Assembly: GCA_036023115.1 (NCBI GenBank)
Contig: JAYKKT010000041.1
Span: 3,435,501-3,499,500 of the forward strand
Length of the DNA stretch: 64,000 bases
Direction of reading: 5' to 3'
Source: Brasenia schreberi
Taxonomy: Eukaryota > Streptophyta > Magnoliopsida > Nymphaeales > Cabombaceae
In this document: positions 35,601 through 47,838 of the stretch, piece by piece
Numbering within the stretch: the stretch's first letter is position 1
Layout of the letters: every line of letters begins with the position of its first letter
Made by a program: the position numbers and the translations under genes
Notes under the pieces: generated by a model
Databases searched by the model: none
What the model saw: only the letters and a program-made list of their open reading frames with translations
What the model was told of the DNA's origin: nothing

Positions 35601-37052
35601 TTGCCTTCAACTATAAATCCTTCAGGTTGCTGCATGTATATGATTTCATCTAAATCTCTGTTTAGAAATGTTGTCTTTACATCTAACTGATGTAAATCTA
35701 GATCATAATATGTAGATATTGCCAGGATTATTCTAATGGATGCAAATTTCGCAACTGGAGAATATATTTCAACATAATTTATCCCCCGCTTTTTACGCAA
35801 AACTTTTTGCAACTAGCCTCGCTTTAAACTTATCGATTGAACCATCAACCTTTTATTTCTTTTTCAGAACTCATTTACAACCTATAACTTTCCTTCCTTT
35901 TGGCAAATCAGTCAATTCCCAGGCTTTGTTTTTCTCAATGGATTTAATTTCCTCATACATAACTTTCCCCTAGTCTGATGCTTCCGATGAGTTCATAGCT
36001 TACTGATAAGAAGTTATCAGTCAACTTATCTAAATCCATCGAATTACATACTTCTTCTGCAAGATAAGTGTGATAATTCTTTAAGTAGGATAGAGTGACC
36101 CTAGGCCTTTTATGTCTACTTAAGGTTTCCGTTGTTTGAGGAAGATTTTCTATGGGTTCAAATGATAATTGATCTAGGTCTACTAGATCATCAATACATT
36201 CATTATTGTTTTTCAAGATGTCATTCTTAGTATCTTCTAAGAATTCAATATTTTTGCTTTCTATCAATCCATGGTCCTTATGATAAAATCGATATCCCTT
36301 TGAATCTTTTGAATATCCAATTAATATACAACTTAAGGACCTACTGTCTAATTTGTCTTTAGACTGATTAAGGATCTTTACATATGCAATAGATCCCCAC
36401 CTCCTCAAATGACCTAAGTTGGGTTTTCTTCTAAACCACATCTCATATGGTGTAGTGAGTACACTTTTACATGGTACTCTATTGAGTATGTAAATCACTG
36501 TACTCACTGCTTCTCCCCAAAATATCCTTGGTAGAGAGGCATCGATCAACATTGACCTTATCATATTCAACAAGGTTAAAGTTAAAAGGTAAATATTATA
36601 GAGCAACAATTAGACCTGTCATATTTTATCGTTCTAAGTGTTGGGCATTTAATCATCAACATGTACAAAAGATGTTTGTGACAGAAATGAAGATGTTGAG
36701 ATGGATGAATGATCATACAAGAAAAGACTGTATATATAATGAGGTTATTACAAACAAATTAGGAGTGACACCAATAGAAGATAAAATGAGAGAATATCGT
36801 TTAAGATGGTTTGGACATATAGAAAGAAGATCAAAAGAAGAACATTTAAGATGGAATGAAAACTAGATTTTGAAAGTATTAAAAGAGGTAGAGGACAACC
36901 ACAAAAGTGTTAGAAAGAAACAATAAAGAATGATCTAGCTTATTGTGAGTTAACTCCTAACATGGCACATGATAGGGCTCTGTGGAAACAAAGAATCCAT
37001 GTAGCCGACCACGTCTAGTATGGAAAAAGGCTTAGTTGTTGTTGTTATTGTT
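32654..37052 (+). mobile_element. RTE-clade LINE, 5'-truncated and split by a copia fragment
   Basis: Starts inside the LINE leader (ATGTAGTGAATCAATTGCA) and ends in GTTGTTGTTATTGTT. It is flanked by a 15-bp duplication with one mismatch (GATCATAACATTTGG at 32639-32653, GATCATAACACTTGG at 37053-37067). Endonuclease (GGDLNGHIG, 33194-33556), reverse transcriptase ([10 protein letters not shown], 34558) and C-terminal parts (36590-36866) are all broken by stops. LINE sequence stops at 35159 after 'gataagaagatacc' and resumes near 36565 with 'taaagttaaaagg'. Confidence 0.85.
35160..36565 (-). mobile_element. LTR-less copia pol fragment inside the LINE
   Basis: In minus-strand order: the integrase C-terminal part (IFWGEAVSTVIYILNRVPCK, then TPYEMWFRRKPNLGHLRRWG; 36609-35953), the linker, and reverse transcriptase N-terminal half (YVEIYSPVAKFASIRIILAI, HQLDVKTTFLN, YGLKQSPRQWY; 35812-35522), then a degraded part to 35160 that includes the DDM box region near 35400. 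Both ends are abrupt, with no LTR, no polypurine tract and no target duplication; only two bases of the LINE are missing at the joint. It is of the same family as the degenerate element at 60.0-63.6 kb. Confidence 0.8.
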
Positions 37053-37069
37053 GATCATAACACTTGGGA

Positions 37070-38200
37070 CAGTAAATTGGTTGATAGTTGTTACTGTACA
37101 AGGATGAGAAGAATTATTAGATTAACTTGACAGATAGCTTTTCCGCTTTCAAGATAGCAACTGATCATTGTGATCAATCAGCTTAACACTTGAAATGCAT
37201 TGTTGCTAATGTTGGCAGAAACTCCAATTCAACCTCCTATCTCATACTGCTACTTGTGTAGGGATGGCAATGAGGTGGGTATGAGTTTAAATTCTCTTTT
37301 CTTCACAGGTAACGGAGTAGGTACAGAGGGCATGAATGGAATATATATATATATATATATTACTAAATGAATGATATCTTTCAAGCATAAACATCTCTTC
37401 GGAGATTAACACTAAAGATTTGAATTAAAAATATTATACTTTTATATTTTTTATTTAATGCACATATGCATTAAATATGATATGAATGAATATTTATACA
37501 AGATTATACACTAAAAATAAATGTTTATACAAGATTATATATTAGAAGACATTAGACACACACGTGTGTGTGTGAGATGTGAGAAAACCATAACAGAGTG
37601 CAGTTCCTCTTGTACATTATAATGGCTCTCACTGCATTTAATGTAGTGGAAGCCACCAAGAAAATTTGAGCATTATTTTCGGGGTGGAATGAATTGAGTT
37701 TTTACCCTTTATATGTGTGTCACGTGTATGTGTCTCAGGGCACCATACCCTCATACCTGAATCCAAGCCAAAATCAAGTCAGGTATTCCCCGTCCCATTC
37801 AGGTCGGATTGGGTCAGGGTCGTATAGGTCAGATCAATATCGTGATCCGCTTGTGTACCTTACGGAAGGGAAAAGATGAACAAATACAGTCTGTCATATG
37901 ACTATCATCTTTGTTTGCAAGTTGCTTAGCTTGTATTGTGTGCAAAATCGGGTCACTTGAGCATGTGATCCTGTCATCCCCTGGGCCATCCTGGGCTTGT
38001 TTGACTCTAAGAATTGGCTGGTTCAAATATGAATCCGAGTTCATTTCAATCTAATTGAATTGAAACAACAAATAAATCAGATAATTTAGCAATATCTGTC
38101 ATCCCTTGGGCCATGGTAGGCTTCCGCACGCGTATCATTTAACGTATAAACCCACAGTCAACCCGCAAGTGACTCGTGCTTACGCCCACTCTATTTTTCA
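37070..38200. other. No gene seen; hAT-like end and AT microsatellite
   Basis: Contains the hAT-like start at 37260, an (AT)10 run near 37341-37361 and AT-rich DNA. Nothing coding is recognisable. Confidence 0.45.
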
Positions 38201-38216
38201 CAAAATTAAGTGCAGG

Positions 38217-38392
38217 AACCCATCTTGGATACCTCCTTGAATCTCCACCTGTTTCAGCCTCCGAAAGGAGCCAACCTTTCATTTCCTTTCCAGGTTGCAC
38301 AAGAAACCTATGAACCATGTTACTTTGAGTGTGAGAATAGACTTACAGGTGAGATCTGGTGGAAATGCTCAAAGTCTAAGTTTGATTATTGA
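38217..38392 (+). other. Possible exon of an unrecognised gene
   Basis: After GTGCAG at 38216 the frame is open and protein-like (EPILDTSLNLHLFQPPKGAN, then QETYEPCYFECENRLTGEIW), with an internal TTCCAG|GTTGCA that could be a donor. No neighbouring exon was linked to it. It could equally be chance. Confidence 0.2.
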
Positions 38393-38862
38393 AATCCAGG
38401 TTAGTGGAGTAAGACCACCAATGCCCTTGACTTGCAGAACAAGCCCTTAAAGGCAATGAATGGGGATTCAACAGGATAGATTTGTTAGAACCCAGCACAG
38501 ATCACATATTTAGCAAATACTTGGAGAAATAGTATCAGTATGATAACTATCTTGCAACGTTTTGCATGATTATGTTGGGGATCACGTGCCTCCCTCATAC
38601 ATGAAACAAATTTTCCACTTTAATAAATAATAACAGATTCACAAACTCGAGCTACTCCCTTAAGTGCAAAGGTCCTTGACATAGCTAGCTGCACGTTGCT
38701 TCACCATCGACATGTAAACAGATTAAATTCTTCGCTCATGCGTGAAAACAGGAAACTTACAGAAGGAATGCTCTTTGGCCAAGGGCAGAGCCTGAGACTG
38801 AGCTGGTTCTTCTTTATTCTAATGCGTAAAAGTTGAAAGATGCACATACTGGAGAAGGCGGT

Positions 38863-41800
38863 TCAGAGAACATTTAATGCAGACGACCATGATACTGCTG
38901 AACTTTGTCGCACTGTCAACAAAACATCCAATCACAACAGGTTTATTGCCAAATAATGATGGCACCAGTCTGATATACGGAATCCATTGTGAAGAGTAAA
39001 AAGCCTGCATATTCATGTAATTGTATGAAGATTACAAGAAACGTACAGACTAGCTTTTATAACAGCTTACTCCATTGCTCCACTTGGTTAACAGAAATTG
39101 ATCATCAGTGTTTGCATTAAAGACCGTCAGCTGGTCTCATACTCGCACACACCTACCATTTTGATATGGTGTGCTGGGGGCAAACCCCCAACTTCTCCCT
39201 CCCCTCTTGGCAGCAAGGAAATGGAAATATTTTATACCAATTAATTCACAAGGTCAAATAGAGAGATTTAACATTATTTATGAGCGCTCCAAATTCTACT
39301 AATTTTTTAATTGTTATCAGTGAAAGCCAGAATACCAGCCTAGTCATCCGGACAGGAATGGTGTGTCAAAAGAGAACATTATACTGATCCATCCACTGAA
39401 GGGTACCAGCTCTCTAGCCAATGCCAAAACATTGAACAGTTTTAAAGGACAAGACCAATATTACACTTAGGTAACAAAGCAAAAAAATCTCGATGCTCTA
39501 CAAGTTCTTAATAAATTATTAGTTGCAAATGTAGCTAAAGTATTCTAAATATGACTCCAGAACAGATCAGATGTTAGCCATTGCCTATCCAAAGAAAGGT
39601 TTGGGCCATGCTCAGCAAGGAACCACTCAATAGACAAATGATAATCACAAAAGAGGAATCACCAAAATGACACAAAGTCAAATTGCAAGCTTACCAAAAG
39701 GATTGTTCTCAGGTATGCTTACGAATCTGGGGCAAGAGCTTCTTGAACCAAAACTGCCATGCTTCTTCTCATCACCAATACAATTACGAGGCTGAAAAAG
39801 GTAGTTAAACATGTTTATTTACTGATCTTTGTAAACACAATCAAGTTTACTGAAACCATAACAAACCTTGAAATCCTTGTAAAAGCAGAGACGTAGTTCC
39901 TCCACTGCACCATGTGAGCAAACCAGTAGAGGCGATGCTCCAACAGCTTCCTCTATGGATGAAACAACTTTATCCAATGGGTACTGTCGAGAGTTATCAG
40001 GGGGGTATCTTGCATCCTCCAAAATTTTCTGAAACAGAAAATTTCAGAAGTATCTAAGATCAACAATGTAGTTGTTAAAAGAGATGCATTCTGTAGACAA
40101 CTTCAGAGAAGGAGCTAAAGGACATCCTTGTTGTTTCCAGCAGCAATTAGTACATATATAATGTATGCTAAAAGTGAAAAGCTTTCTGTCTTGAGACATG
40201 GAAATAAAGGGAATTCTTATCAGTTTCAGCAGCAATTACCGATAATATATTGAATTGAAGAGCCTGGATGTTATAAAAATCATATTGTATTGTACGATAC
40301 ATGATATGGGCTTATCGATACCTAAATCGATACGATTCAGGTACCTGTATCAAAAATTACATTTATCACGGCATATCGTACGATACGTTGTGATACGGGT
40401 CTTGTATCGTATGATGCACCCTGTATCATGTAATACGGTATAAGTTTTAGAATTCATATTTTAAGAAATAGTTTAAATATGTTTTGACCCTTCTAGATAA
40501 GTTTTAGAATTCATATTTTAAAAAACAGTTTAAATATGTTTTGATCCTTCTAGATAAGTTTCTTTGGCTGTTCTTGCATGTCTATAACTTCTTCTCTTCA
40601 AGACCAACTCATTTCTATCTAAAAATACCATATATATTCAACATTCATCAATAGCCATCAATCCTAAGTTTGAAAGTAAGATTTGAGAGCACTGTATGCA
40701 TGTGATTTAGTTTGTTTTGACATTGAATATGTTGTCTCTTGATATGGTACATATTGTAGAATTTTTTATATTTTTCTAAATTTTTTAAACATTTTAAAAT
40801 ACAACAACTACAACTAAGCCTTTTTCCATACTAGATAGGGTCGGCTACATGGATTCTTTGTTTCCACAGAGCCCTATCATGTGCCATGTTAGCAGTTAAC
40901 TCACAATAAGCTAGATCATTCTTTATTGTTTCTTTCCAATACTTTTGTGGTCGTCCTTTACCTCTTTTAATACTTTCAAAATCTAGTTTTTCATACCTCT
41001 TTTGATCTTCTTTCTATATGTCTAAACAACCTTAAACGATATTCTCTCGTTTTATCCTCTATTGGTGTCACTCCTAATTTGTTTCTAATAACCTCATTAT
41101 GTATATGGTCTTTTCTTATATGATCATTCATCCATCTCAACATCTTCATTTCTATCATAGACATCTTTTTTACATGTTGATGATTAACTACCCAACACTC
41201 AGAACCATAAAACATAACAGGTGTAATTGTTGTTCTATAATATTTACATTTTAACTTTAATGGTATCTTCTTATCACAAAGAATACTTGCTACTCCTTTC
41301 CATTTTAACCAACCAACATTAATTCTATGCGTAACATCTCCATTAATTTTTCATCACTATGAAAAATTGACTCTAGGTATTTAAAACTTTCCTTTTGGGG
41401 GATGCAATATGTGCAAATTTTAATTTATATGTCCTCTGAAGTAACCAAATGATCAAACTTACATTCCATATATTATGCCTTTGTTCTACTAAAACGGAAG
41501 CCTTTACTTTCTAATGTTTCTCTCCATAATTCCAATTTTCTATTAACTTTTCCCTTAAACTCCTCCACTAACACAATGTTATCTGCAAATAATATACACC
41601 AAGGTACTTCATCTTAAATATGTTTTGTTAACTCATCAATCACCATTATAAATAAGTATGGACTTAAAGTTGATCCTTGATGTAACTCAATATTAACTTC
41701 AAAGAAATTTGTCATTCCTTCATTAGTCCTCACACATGTTTTTGCACCATCATACATGTCTCTTATAAGGTTTATGTATGTCAATGGGATACCTCTTTTT

Positions 41801-44800
41801 TCCAAGGTTCTCCAAAGAACCTCCCTTAGTACCATATTGTAAGCTTTTTTTTAGATCAATAAATATCATTTGAAGGTCTTTCTTTTTTGCTCTAAAATGT
41901 TCCATAAGATCTCAAAAGGTGAATCGCTTCAATAGTAAATCTACTTGGCATGAATCCAAGTTGGTTCTCTGTTGTACTCGATACTTATCTTAACCTACGT
42001 TTGATAATTCTTTCCCATAATTTCATAGTATGACTCATTGACTTCATACCCCGATAATTCGCATAATTTTGAATGTCTCCTTTGTTCTTATTGTTGAGGA
42101 ATATGAATATCTGTTGTTTTTAATATCAGTTTTAATATTTTTGATGTTTTAGGTATTATTGTAATTGTCCGTAGTACTAAAGGCATTTTGGTCATTTTAT
42201 GTTTCATAGCCTATTATATAAGGGTTGAACTTCTTGTATTAGGGTTAAGAGATTAAGATTAAGAAAGAGAGAGGGAGGGGCGACCTCCATTAGAGGGTCG
42301 ACCCCCTCTTCCGATCTCTATATTTTCTCTTCACTGCTTTGTATTATTCTTTGATATTCGATATTCCGTTGCGCTACCCACGTTTTCCAATACTTATATG
42401 TGGGTATAAGTGTACTCGCTCTCCATTCCTCAGGCATCTTTTGGTTTCTCCATATTTCATTAAATAGTCTTGTGAGCCAAGTGATTCCTATTTCTCCTAG
42501 TATTTTCCAAACTTCTATAGAAATATTGTCTTGTCCTACCAATTTACCGCCCTTCATATGTTTAAGAGCCTCTTTGACTTCATTCTTTTGAATGCGTCAG
42601 TAGAAATTATGGTTTATATACTTTTCTGATTTGGCTAACCCTCCTAAGCTAATACTAACATCTTTATTTTCATTAAAAAACTTATAAAAATAGTTTTTCC
42701 ATCTATTTCTTATATCATCATTTGCCACTAGAATTTTTTCATCCTCGACCTCGATGCATCTAACATAATTAAGATCTTTAGTTTTCTTATCTCTAGCCCT
42801 AGCTATCTTAAAAATATCTCTTTCACCCTCTTTTGAGTTGAGTTTTTTATCTAAATCCTCCCAAAATTTAGCTTTTGCTTCACTGGCGGCCTTTTTCGCT
42901 TCCTTCTTTGCTTTCTTATAAGCATCTAAAGTTTCACTAGTTTTCTTAGCATAATATAATTTGTAACATGACATCTTTGTCTTATTTTATTTTGCACTAC
43001 TTCACTCCACCACCAAACTTCTTTTTGTCCCGATACACCTTTCTTAGATACACCTAACATATCTTTCGTCACTTTCCTAATATGTATAGCCATATTGTTC
43101 CACATATCACAAGGTGTACCAACATAATTCCAAACATCTCCTTAAAGGACTTTCTGTTTAAATATATATTCTTTCTCGCTTTTGAGGTTCCACTATTTAG
43201 TCTGAATAGCTCAATGTACTCTTTTCTTCTTTGTCTATTTTTTAAATTTGTAAATCTATAACTAAAAGTCAATGTTAGGTGGTTAAGCTTTCTCCTGGAA
43301 TTACCTTGCAATCTTTACAACACGCTCTATCCTTTTTTCTACAAATAAAGTAATCAATTTGTGTTTGTGATAAGCCACTCTTATAAGTAATTAAATGTTC
43401 ATCTCATTTTTTGAATATTGTATTGACTATAAAGAGATCAAATGCCATAGCAAAATTTAAAATCTCCCTATCTTCCGCATTTATATCCCCCAAACCAAAG
43501 TTTTAATGAATACCTTGATATCTTAATGCCTCTTTACTGACATGTTTATTTAAGTCTCCTCCTAAACAAATCATCTCCCTTTATAGAATTCTTTGAATCA
43601 ACTTATCTAACTCTTCTCAAAAAGTTGCCTTTATACTATCTTCTAGTCCTACTTGGGGTGCGTAAGAACAAACTATATTCAAAATCTCTGCTCCTAGAAC
43701 TAATTTCAACATCATGATTTGGTTACCATATCGTTGTATATCTACTACACTATCCTTTAAATCTTTATTTATGATAATACCAACTCCGTTTCGAGCCTTT
43801 TCCTTACTTGAGTATCATAATTTAAAACTTATATCCTCAATCTCCTTTGCTTTTTCTTCAACCCACTTTGTCTCTTGTAAACATAGAATATGAATCTTTC
43901 TCCGAATCATAGTATCTACCACCTCCATTAGCTTATCAGACAATGTTCTGATATTCCAAGAACCAATATGGATCTTATTATCTAGGACTAGCTTCCTTAC
44001 CCCCCGCATCCATCCATATTGAAAATGCGGACGCCCTCTCTGTAATTTATTCACTACATTCAGGAGGCAATGTAGCGGGACTAACTTCTTTATCTACACT
44101 CATCCATGATATAGGAACCCTCGCTGCAATTGATTCACTACATTTGGGCGAAAATGTAGTGGCCCTTACTTTTCACTGCATTTGAGCTCTACAGCACATC
44201 GCTAGGCGGGGACACCCCAAAGCAATACTCATAATTTGTGTAATCCATGGTATAAAAATTCGACAAAGTTTTATGCTGCCTGTCGAAAGCCTAACACAAC
44301 CCTCCTTTGTCCAGGCTTTGGGACCGACCATGCAAGGGTGATCCCTTACATGGGCGGAGTTTTTTAAACATTTTAAAAAAATTAAAAACAACCTATACCA
44401 TACCGTATACAAGTGTATCGACGATATAGGGTTCAATATGATATTTATAGCATTAACAATAAAGTCATTCTTTTTAAAGTTCAAAGAGAAACTTTGGTTC
44501 AAAGTTCTCCAAGGGCCAATGTCTATCACACCCATACATGCACACACTCACACACGCACATTGACACATGCGGATATGATTAAAATGGAAAAATTCTACT
44601 CACCGTGACATTATACTTCAAATAGAGATGAAGGGTTGTAGAGAAATAATCATACTCATCATGAATAACTGGAAATGAACAAGTCCCATGCTTTTCTGCA
44701 AGTAAAGGCACCGAATGGACAATAAATTATATCTGGTACCAAACGGAACACAAACAGCATTTACATGACTGAAGAAAGTGATGAGCAGTCATTGAATACT

Positions 44801-47043
44801 CAAATCACTATCCAATTTAAATAGGCTAGCAGAAGTACATTATGAAACGGTCGAAGCACACCACCTGATGTGAACACAAGATATAACTTCCAACCAAAAC
44901 GTTACCATTTGATGAGCTTCTTTATTTGTTTACATATTGGAGAGACCACTTTTTGAAGGGTTGAAACAGCCCAGTATGGAAACTCAACCGCAGGCCTATG
45001 CTGGGCATCAGCTTGTACAAGACGGCACCTTAGGGATTCAAACCCCTGAGTGCCTCCACTCTGTTGACCCCCTTGATGCCTAACTGATGACAACTCGACC
45101 AGACATTGACCGGATACATCATCCCCCAGGTCAATATGATGAAATAGATAACTCAGGGATCACAAACTTTATTGATCCACTTACCATAAAGGTAAGACAA
45201 TCTAAAAGAAAGTTCAGTCAAAAATTGAAAAGTGCGATCACAGAAATTCTTTACAGACACAGCAATAACCATTAAATTTCATTATGCATGTAAAGTCAGA
45301 GAGTTACAAGGATATTACCCCACTGCATAAGAAAACCAGCCAAAGGCGTGTCACATGTCAACAAAAGGAGTCAGTACGATTAGGATGAACATTTTTGTGA
45401 AAAGTACAAACTAAAATAAAGTACGTCAATTACCTCATGAGCCCAAAACAATCCCTTTCCACCATGGCACACAGATGAACGGCTACAACTTAATGATGGC
45501 CAGTATCTCTCAAGTTTGTCAAGTAAAGATGAAATCTGCGCAATTAACAAGGAAGGTCATTTGCAATATGATCAATAACTTGGCACTGAAGATTGCAAGC
45601 CTAATACCTTCTTTAGATCAAAATAAGATTGACTACAACAAGCTGGCCAACTGCCATCATCATAATCAGGCCAAAGTCCATCTTTGTGTATCATGAGACA
45701 GACAAGAGAAAAGGAAGCATTTGGTTAGTAGTTTGAGGCTCAAGAGACAAATGAAAACGAGCCAGGTGAAAGATACGAAAGATATTTCCTGGTGCAGACA
45801 CAATTAGAGCAGGAAGCAGAAGCTCGTTGACAGGACTAAGACATGTTTTGAAAGAGATCAAATGTGGTTTCGGTTTCCATTTCATTTCGTATCTGGAGGG
45901 TGTAAATACAAGGTTCAGTTTAGGAATTGTAACAACTTGAGAATAAGTAAACAACCGCACTTGCTAACATAATCTCGAAAATTGCTTGTCTCTCCATTCA
46001 AAGCGACCATTTTTTTCAGCAAATCATTGTCAGGGAAGTCCATGAACAAAACTCAAGAAAAGGTGGAGTTCCTCAAAAATCACTACACTTAAAAAAACTG
46101 AGAAGCGTTTTTATCTGTTAAGTTTACAGATTCTTGCCAAACAGGTACCAGAAACTGGTGGCAAATGAACAGCCGTCATTGAATTCCAGACCTGTTCAGG
46201 CTAAAACACGGATGAACTTGTTAATGTTAAAGGAAGGCGTTTCAACAACAAAACACAGACATTAATGGAAAACACAATTGCACTTCCATGATAAAACAGT
46301 AAAACAAGTACGAGACAGTACAGTATTATACTCACGGATTGTGAACTCTGTCAGAGCAGACCTGCAATAACGGAAAACACAAACCACGATCAGTATTGGC
46401 TTCCAAAGACAATACATGCACCATAAGCAGTTGAATAGAACTAGAAGAAGAGGAACCAAATACAATTTAGCTCCTGAAAGAATTGCAGCCTACCAACAAA
46501 TATCAAAAAAGATGGACCAAGCATATTGGTATTCCAAGATAGAAAATATAATTACCTTAACTATGTATATATTATCAGCTTGTACTCAACAAACCGGGAA
46601 GGAAGCTCAAACCTTTAGATGTATGACTAATTCATCGAATATAGACAGCCAATTTCTATAGGATTCAACAAGGGGTTTTCACTTTCCACAACACACTTCG
46701 ACTAATACGTGAACACCCGCCTAATTTTCAGGGAACAATTCGGAAAACACAGCCATCAAATGATTCTATTAAAGGAGATGGCACCATTTAAAGCATTCAA
46801 ATGGTAAAGAAAATCATTATTAGCATGGGTGATCATCACGACGATCAGCATAATAGCATACCTACTGCAGCACCCGTTTGAAGAGCAGCAATGACGAGTA
46901 TTCCTGCAAACGGTGCCCGGCCACTGAAGAGAAAGAACGAAATAGTCGAATTCCCGCGACTCCCACCATGAGAGAGACGACGATATTGAGACTAACAACC
47001 AAAGCAGCAAGAGAGGGAGGGCTCCCCTTCTCTGACAAGCCAT
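38863..47043 (-). CDS. RNS2: S-like RNase T2, RNS2 type, secreted or vacuolar
   Basis: Endoribonuclease of the RNase T2 family, cutting RNA via a 2',3'-cyclic phosphate in the secretory pathway or vacuole; RNS2 of Arabidopsis turns over rRNA. Nine inferred exons: 47043-46862, 46361-46336, 45681-45608, 45535-45434, 45322-45319, 44695-44604, 40028-39867, 39791-39695 and 38912-38863. All join in phase (789 nt, 262 aa). The start at 47043 gives a clear signal peptide ([20 protein letters not shown]). Landmarks: [15 protein letters not shown]; active site [16 protein letters not shown] across exons 2-3; [10 protein letters not shown] plus exon 5 (W and part of E) plus KHGTC, giving active site II HEWEKHGTC; then [13 protein letters not shown]. 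Exon 9 ([16 protein letters not shown]) is the weakest call. The 4.6-kb sixth intron holds an antisense LINE. Splice sites and phases are seen; expression is not known. Confidence 0.85.
40270..40440. repeat. GATACG palindromic repeat, copy 2
   Basis: Same word composition as 12040-12240, with the perfect palindrome TATCGTACGATA at 40374-40385 and TATCGATACC/ATCGATACGAT inside. It lies in the sixth intron of the RNase T2 gene. Confidence 0.55.
40441..40554. repeat. Two-copy 57-bp tandem repeat
   Basis: Units 40441-40497 and 40498-40554 begin TAAGTTTTAGAATTCATATT and end CTTCTAGA; they differ at only a few bases. A third unit is only begun (TAAGTTT). It directly follows the GATACG repeat. Confidence 0.85.
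40800..44360 (-). mobile_element. Full-length RTE-clade LINE in an RNase T2 intron
   Basis: Antisense to the plus strand, from a TACAACAACTACAAC tail at 40800 to the leader start (ACTCCGCCCATG) at 44360. It is flanked by a perfect 19-bp repeat TTTTTTAAACATTTTAAAA (40781-40799; 44360-44378, one base of which may belong to the element). Without the nested solo LTR it is about 3255 bp, the same size as the copy at 22414-25643. Endonuclease (44054-43815), reverse transcriptase (42974-42318, 41835-41614) and C-terminal parts (41215-40991) are recognisable and broken by stops. It has the same orientation as the host gene. Confidence 0.9.
42092..42392 (+). mobile_element. Solo LTR, 301 bp, nested in the LINE
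   Basis: Starts TGTTGAGGAATATG and ends TTTTCCAATA, with a perfect 5-bp duplication CTTAT on both sides (42087-42091, 42393-42397). Removing the insert and one CTTAT restores the LINE sequence around 'gttcttatat.tgggtataag'. It contains a TATA-like TTATATAAGGG and a GAGAGAGAGGGAGGGG block and is related to the LTR at 16411. The canonical terminal CA is TA here. Confidence 0.85.
44895..45080 (-). repeat. Possible tRNA-derived SINE relic
   Basis: The stretch contains GGGATTCAAACCCCTGAG (about 45034-45051), which resembles a tRNA T-loop/B-box arm, next to 'ggcacctta'. Strand and ends are uncertain; no A box or tail could be fixed. It lies in the intron between exons 5 and 6 of the RNase T2 gene. 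Confidence 0.25.
45319..45322 (-). other. RNS2: Four-nucleotide micro-exon (TGGG) of the RNase T2 gene
   Basis: Exon 4 ends in GAG (HE) and exon 6 begins AAAAGCATGGGA. Joined directly they would be out of frame and would miss the W and part of the E of the catalytic HEWEKHG motif. The missing bases are exactly TGGG. The intron between them contains TATGCAG|TGGG|GTAATA on the minus strand, with good acceptor and donor. Including it restores HE-W-E-KHGTC and the frame. Confidence 0.7.
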
Positions 47044-47319
47044 GGAAAGGCGGAGCTCTCTCTCTCTCATGATTATCTTGGGATTGGCCCACTCGCTGAC
47101 ATGGTTAAACTCTTTATCCTTCCTCTACACCCGACGACTGCGGTGTGCCCCTTGTGGCTAGGGGTTCAGCGGGTCGGACCCTGTACGATTCTGGTGAAGT
47201 CCAGATCCGTATCCCATTTGAGGACGCCAACTCTAGATTCGCATCTCGGCCCTTTGGAGTCTTTTAAGAGGACATCCCTACTTCAATTCGATAAGAAACA
47301 CAAAGACCGTGCTTTATTT

Positions 47320-47810
47320 TTCGGGATTGATCGGCACACACTCCTTTTACTACACACCCATTTTTACCGTTTTTTTTCAAAATACTCTTGATTATTTTTA
47401 TTAATTACGAAAATAAAAAACTGGACACTCTCTTTCGTGCGTGGACTGACCTCCAGCTCTCATTTTTTCCATTCTTTCGGTTATTTTTTTCTTCTCTCTT
47501 CATTTTAGCAACGTAGAACTCGATTTACAATCATTTCTACTAAAAGAATGGATTGAAATATGTCAAAACGGTAGATTTGAGAAGAACCAACAAGAAAAGG
47601 AGGGGAAAAAAGTTTTTTTGATTTTTTGAACAGATTCAAAGTGGATTCGTCGATTTATCGAGGTATGTTGTTGATTTTATATTGTGCTATTTTCTATTCA
47701 TTTAATTGAAGTTTTTATATTATTGAGCATCGTTGTTTTTCTGGTGTTGAGGGACCTAGAGATACACCTCATGCGTATCTTCCACTTAGATATTATTAAC
47801 TTCATAAATA
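47320..47810. repeat. Relative of the AT-rich repeat at 8.6-9.8 kb
   Basis: Shares 'ccttttactacacac', 'gattattttta.taatta.gaaaata', 'agattcaaagtggattcgtcgatttat' and the 'agaga.acacctcatgcgtatc' type ending with the repeats near 8.9 and 9.8 kb. It lies just upstream of the RNase T2 gene. Confidence 0.45.
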
Positions 47811-47838
47811 AATTTTTTTATTCAGATATGGTTGATAG

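Noticed and set aside
46862..47092. Open frame starting [15 protein letters not shown] on the minus strand
   Set aside because: It overlaps exon 1 of the RNase T2 gene in another frame; the RNase frame has the signal peptide and the family motifs.
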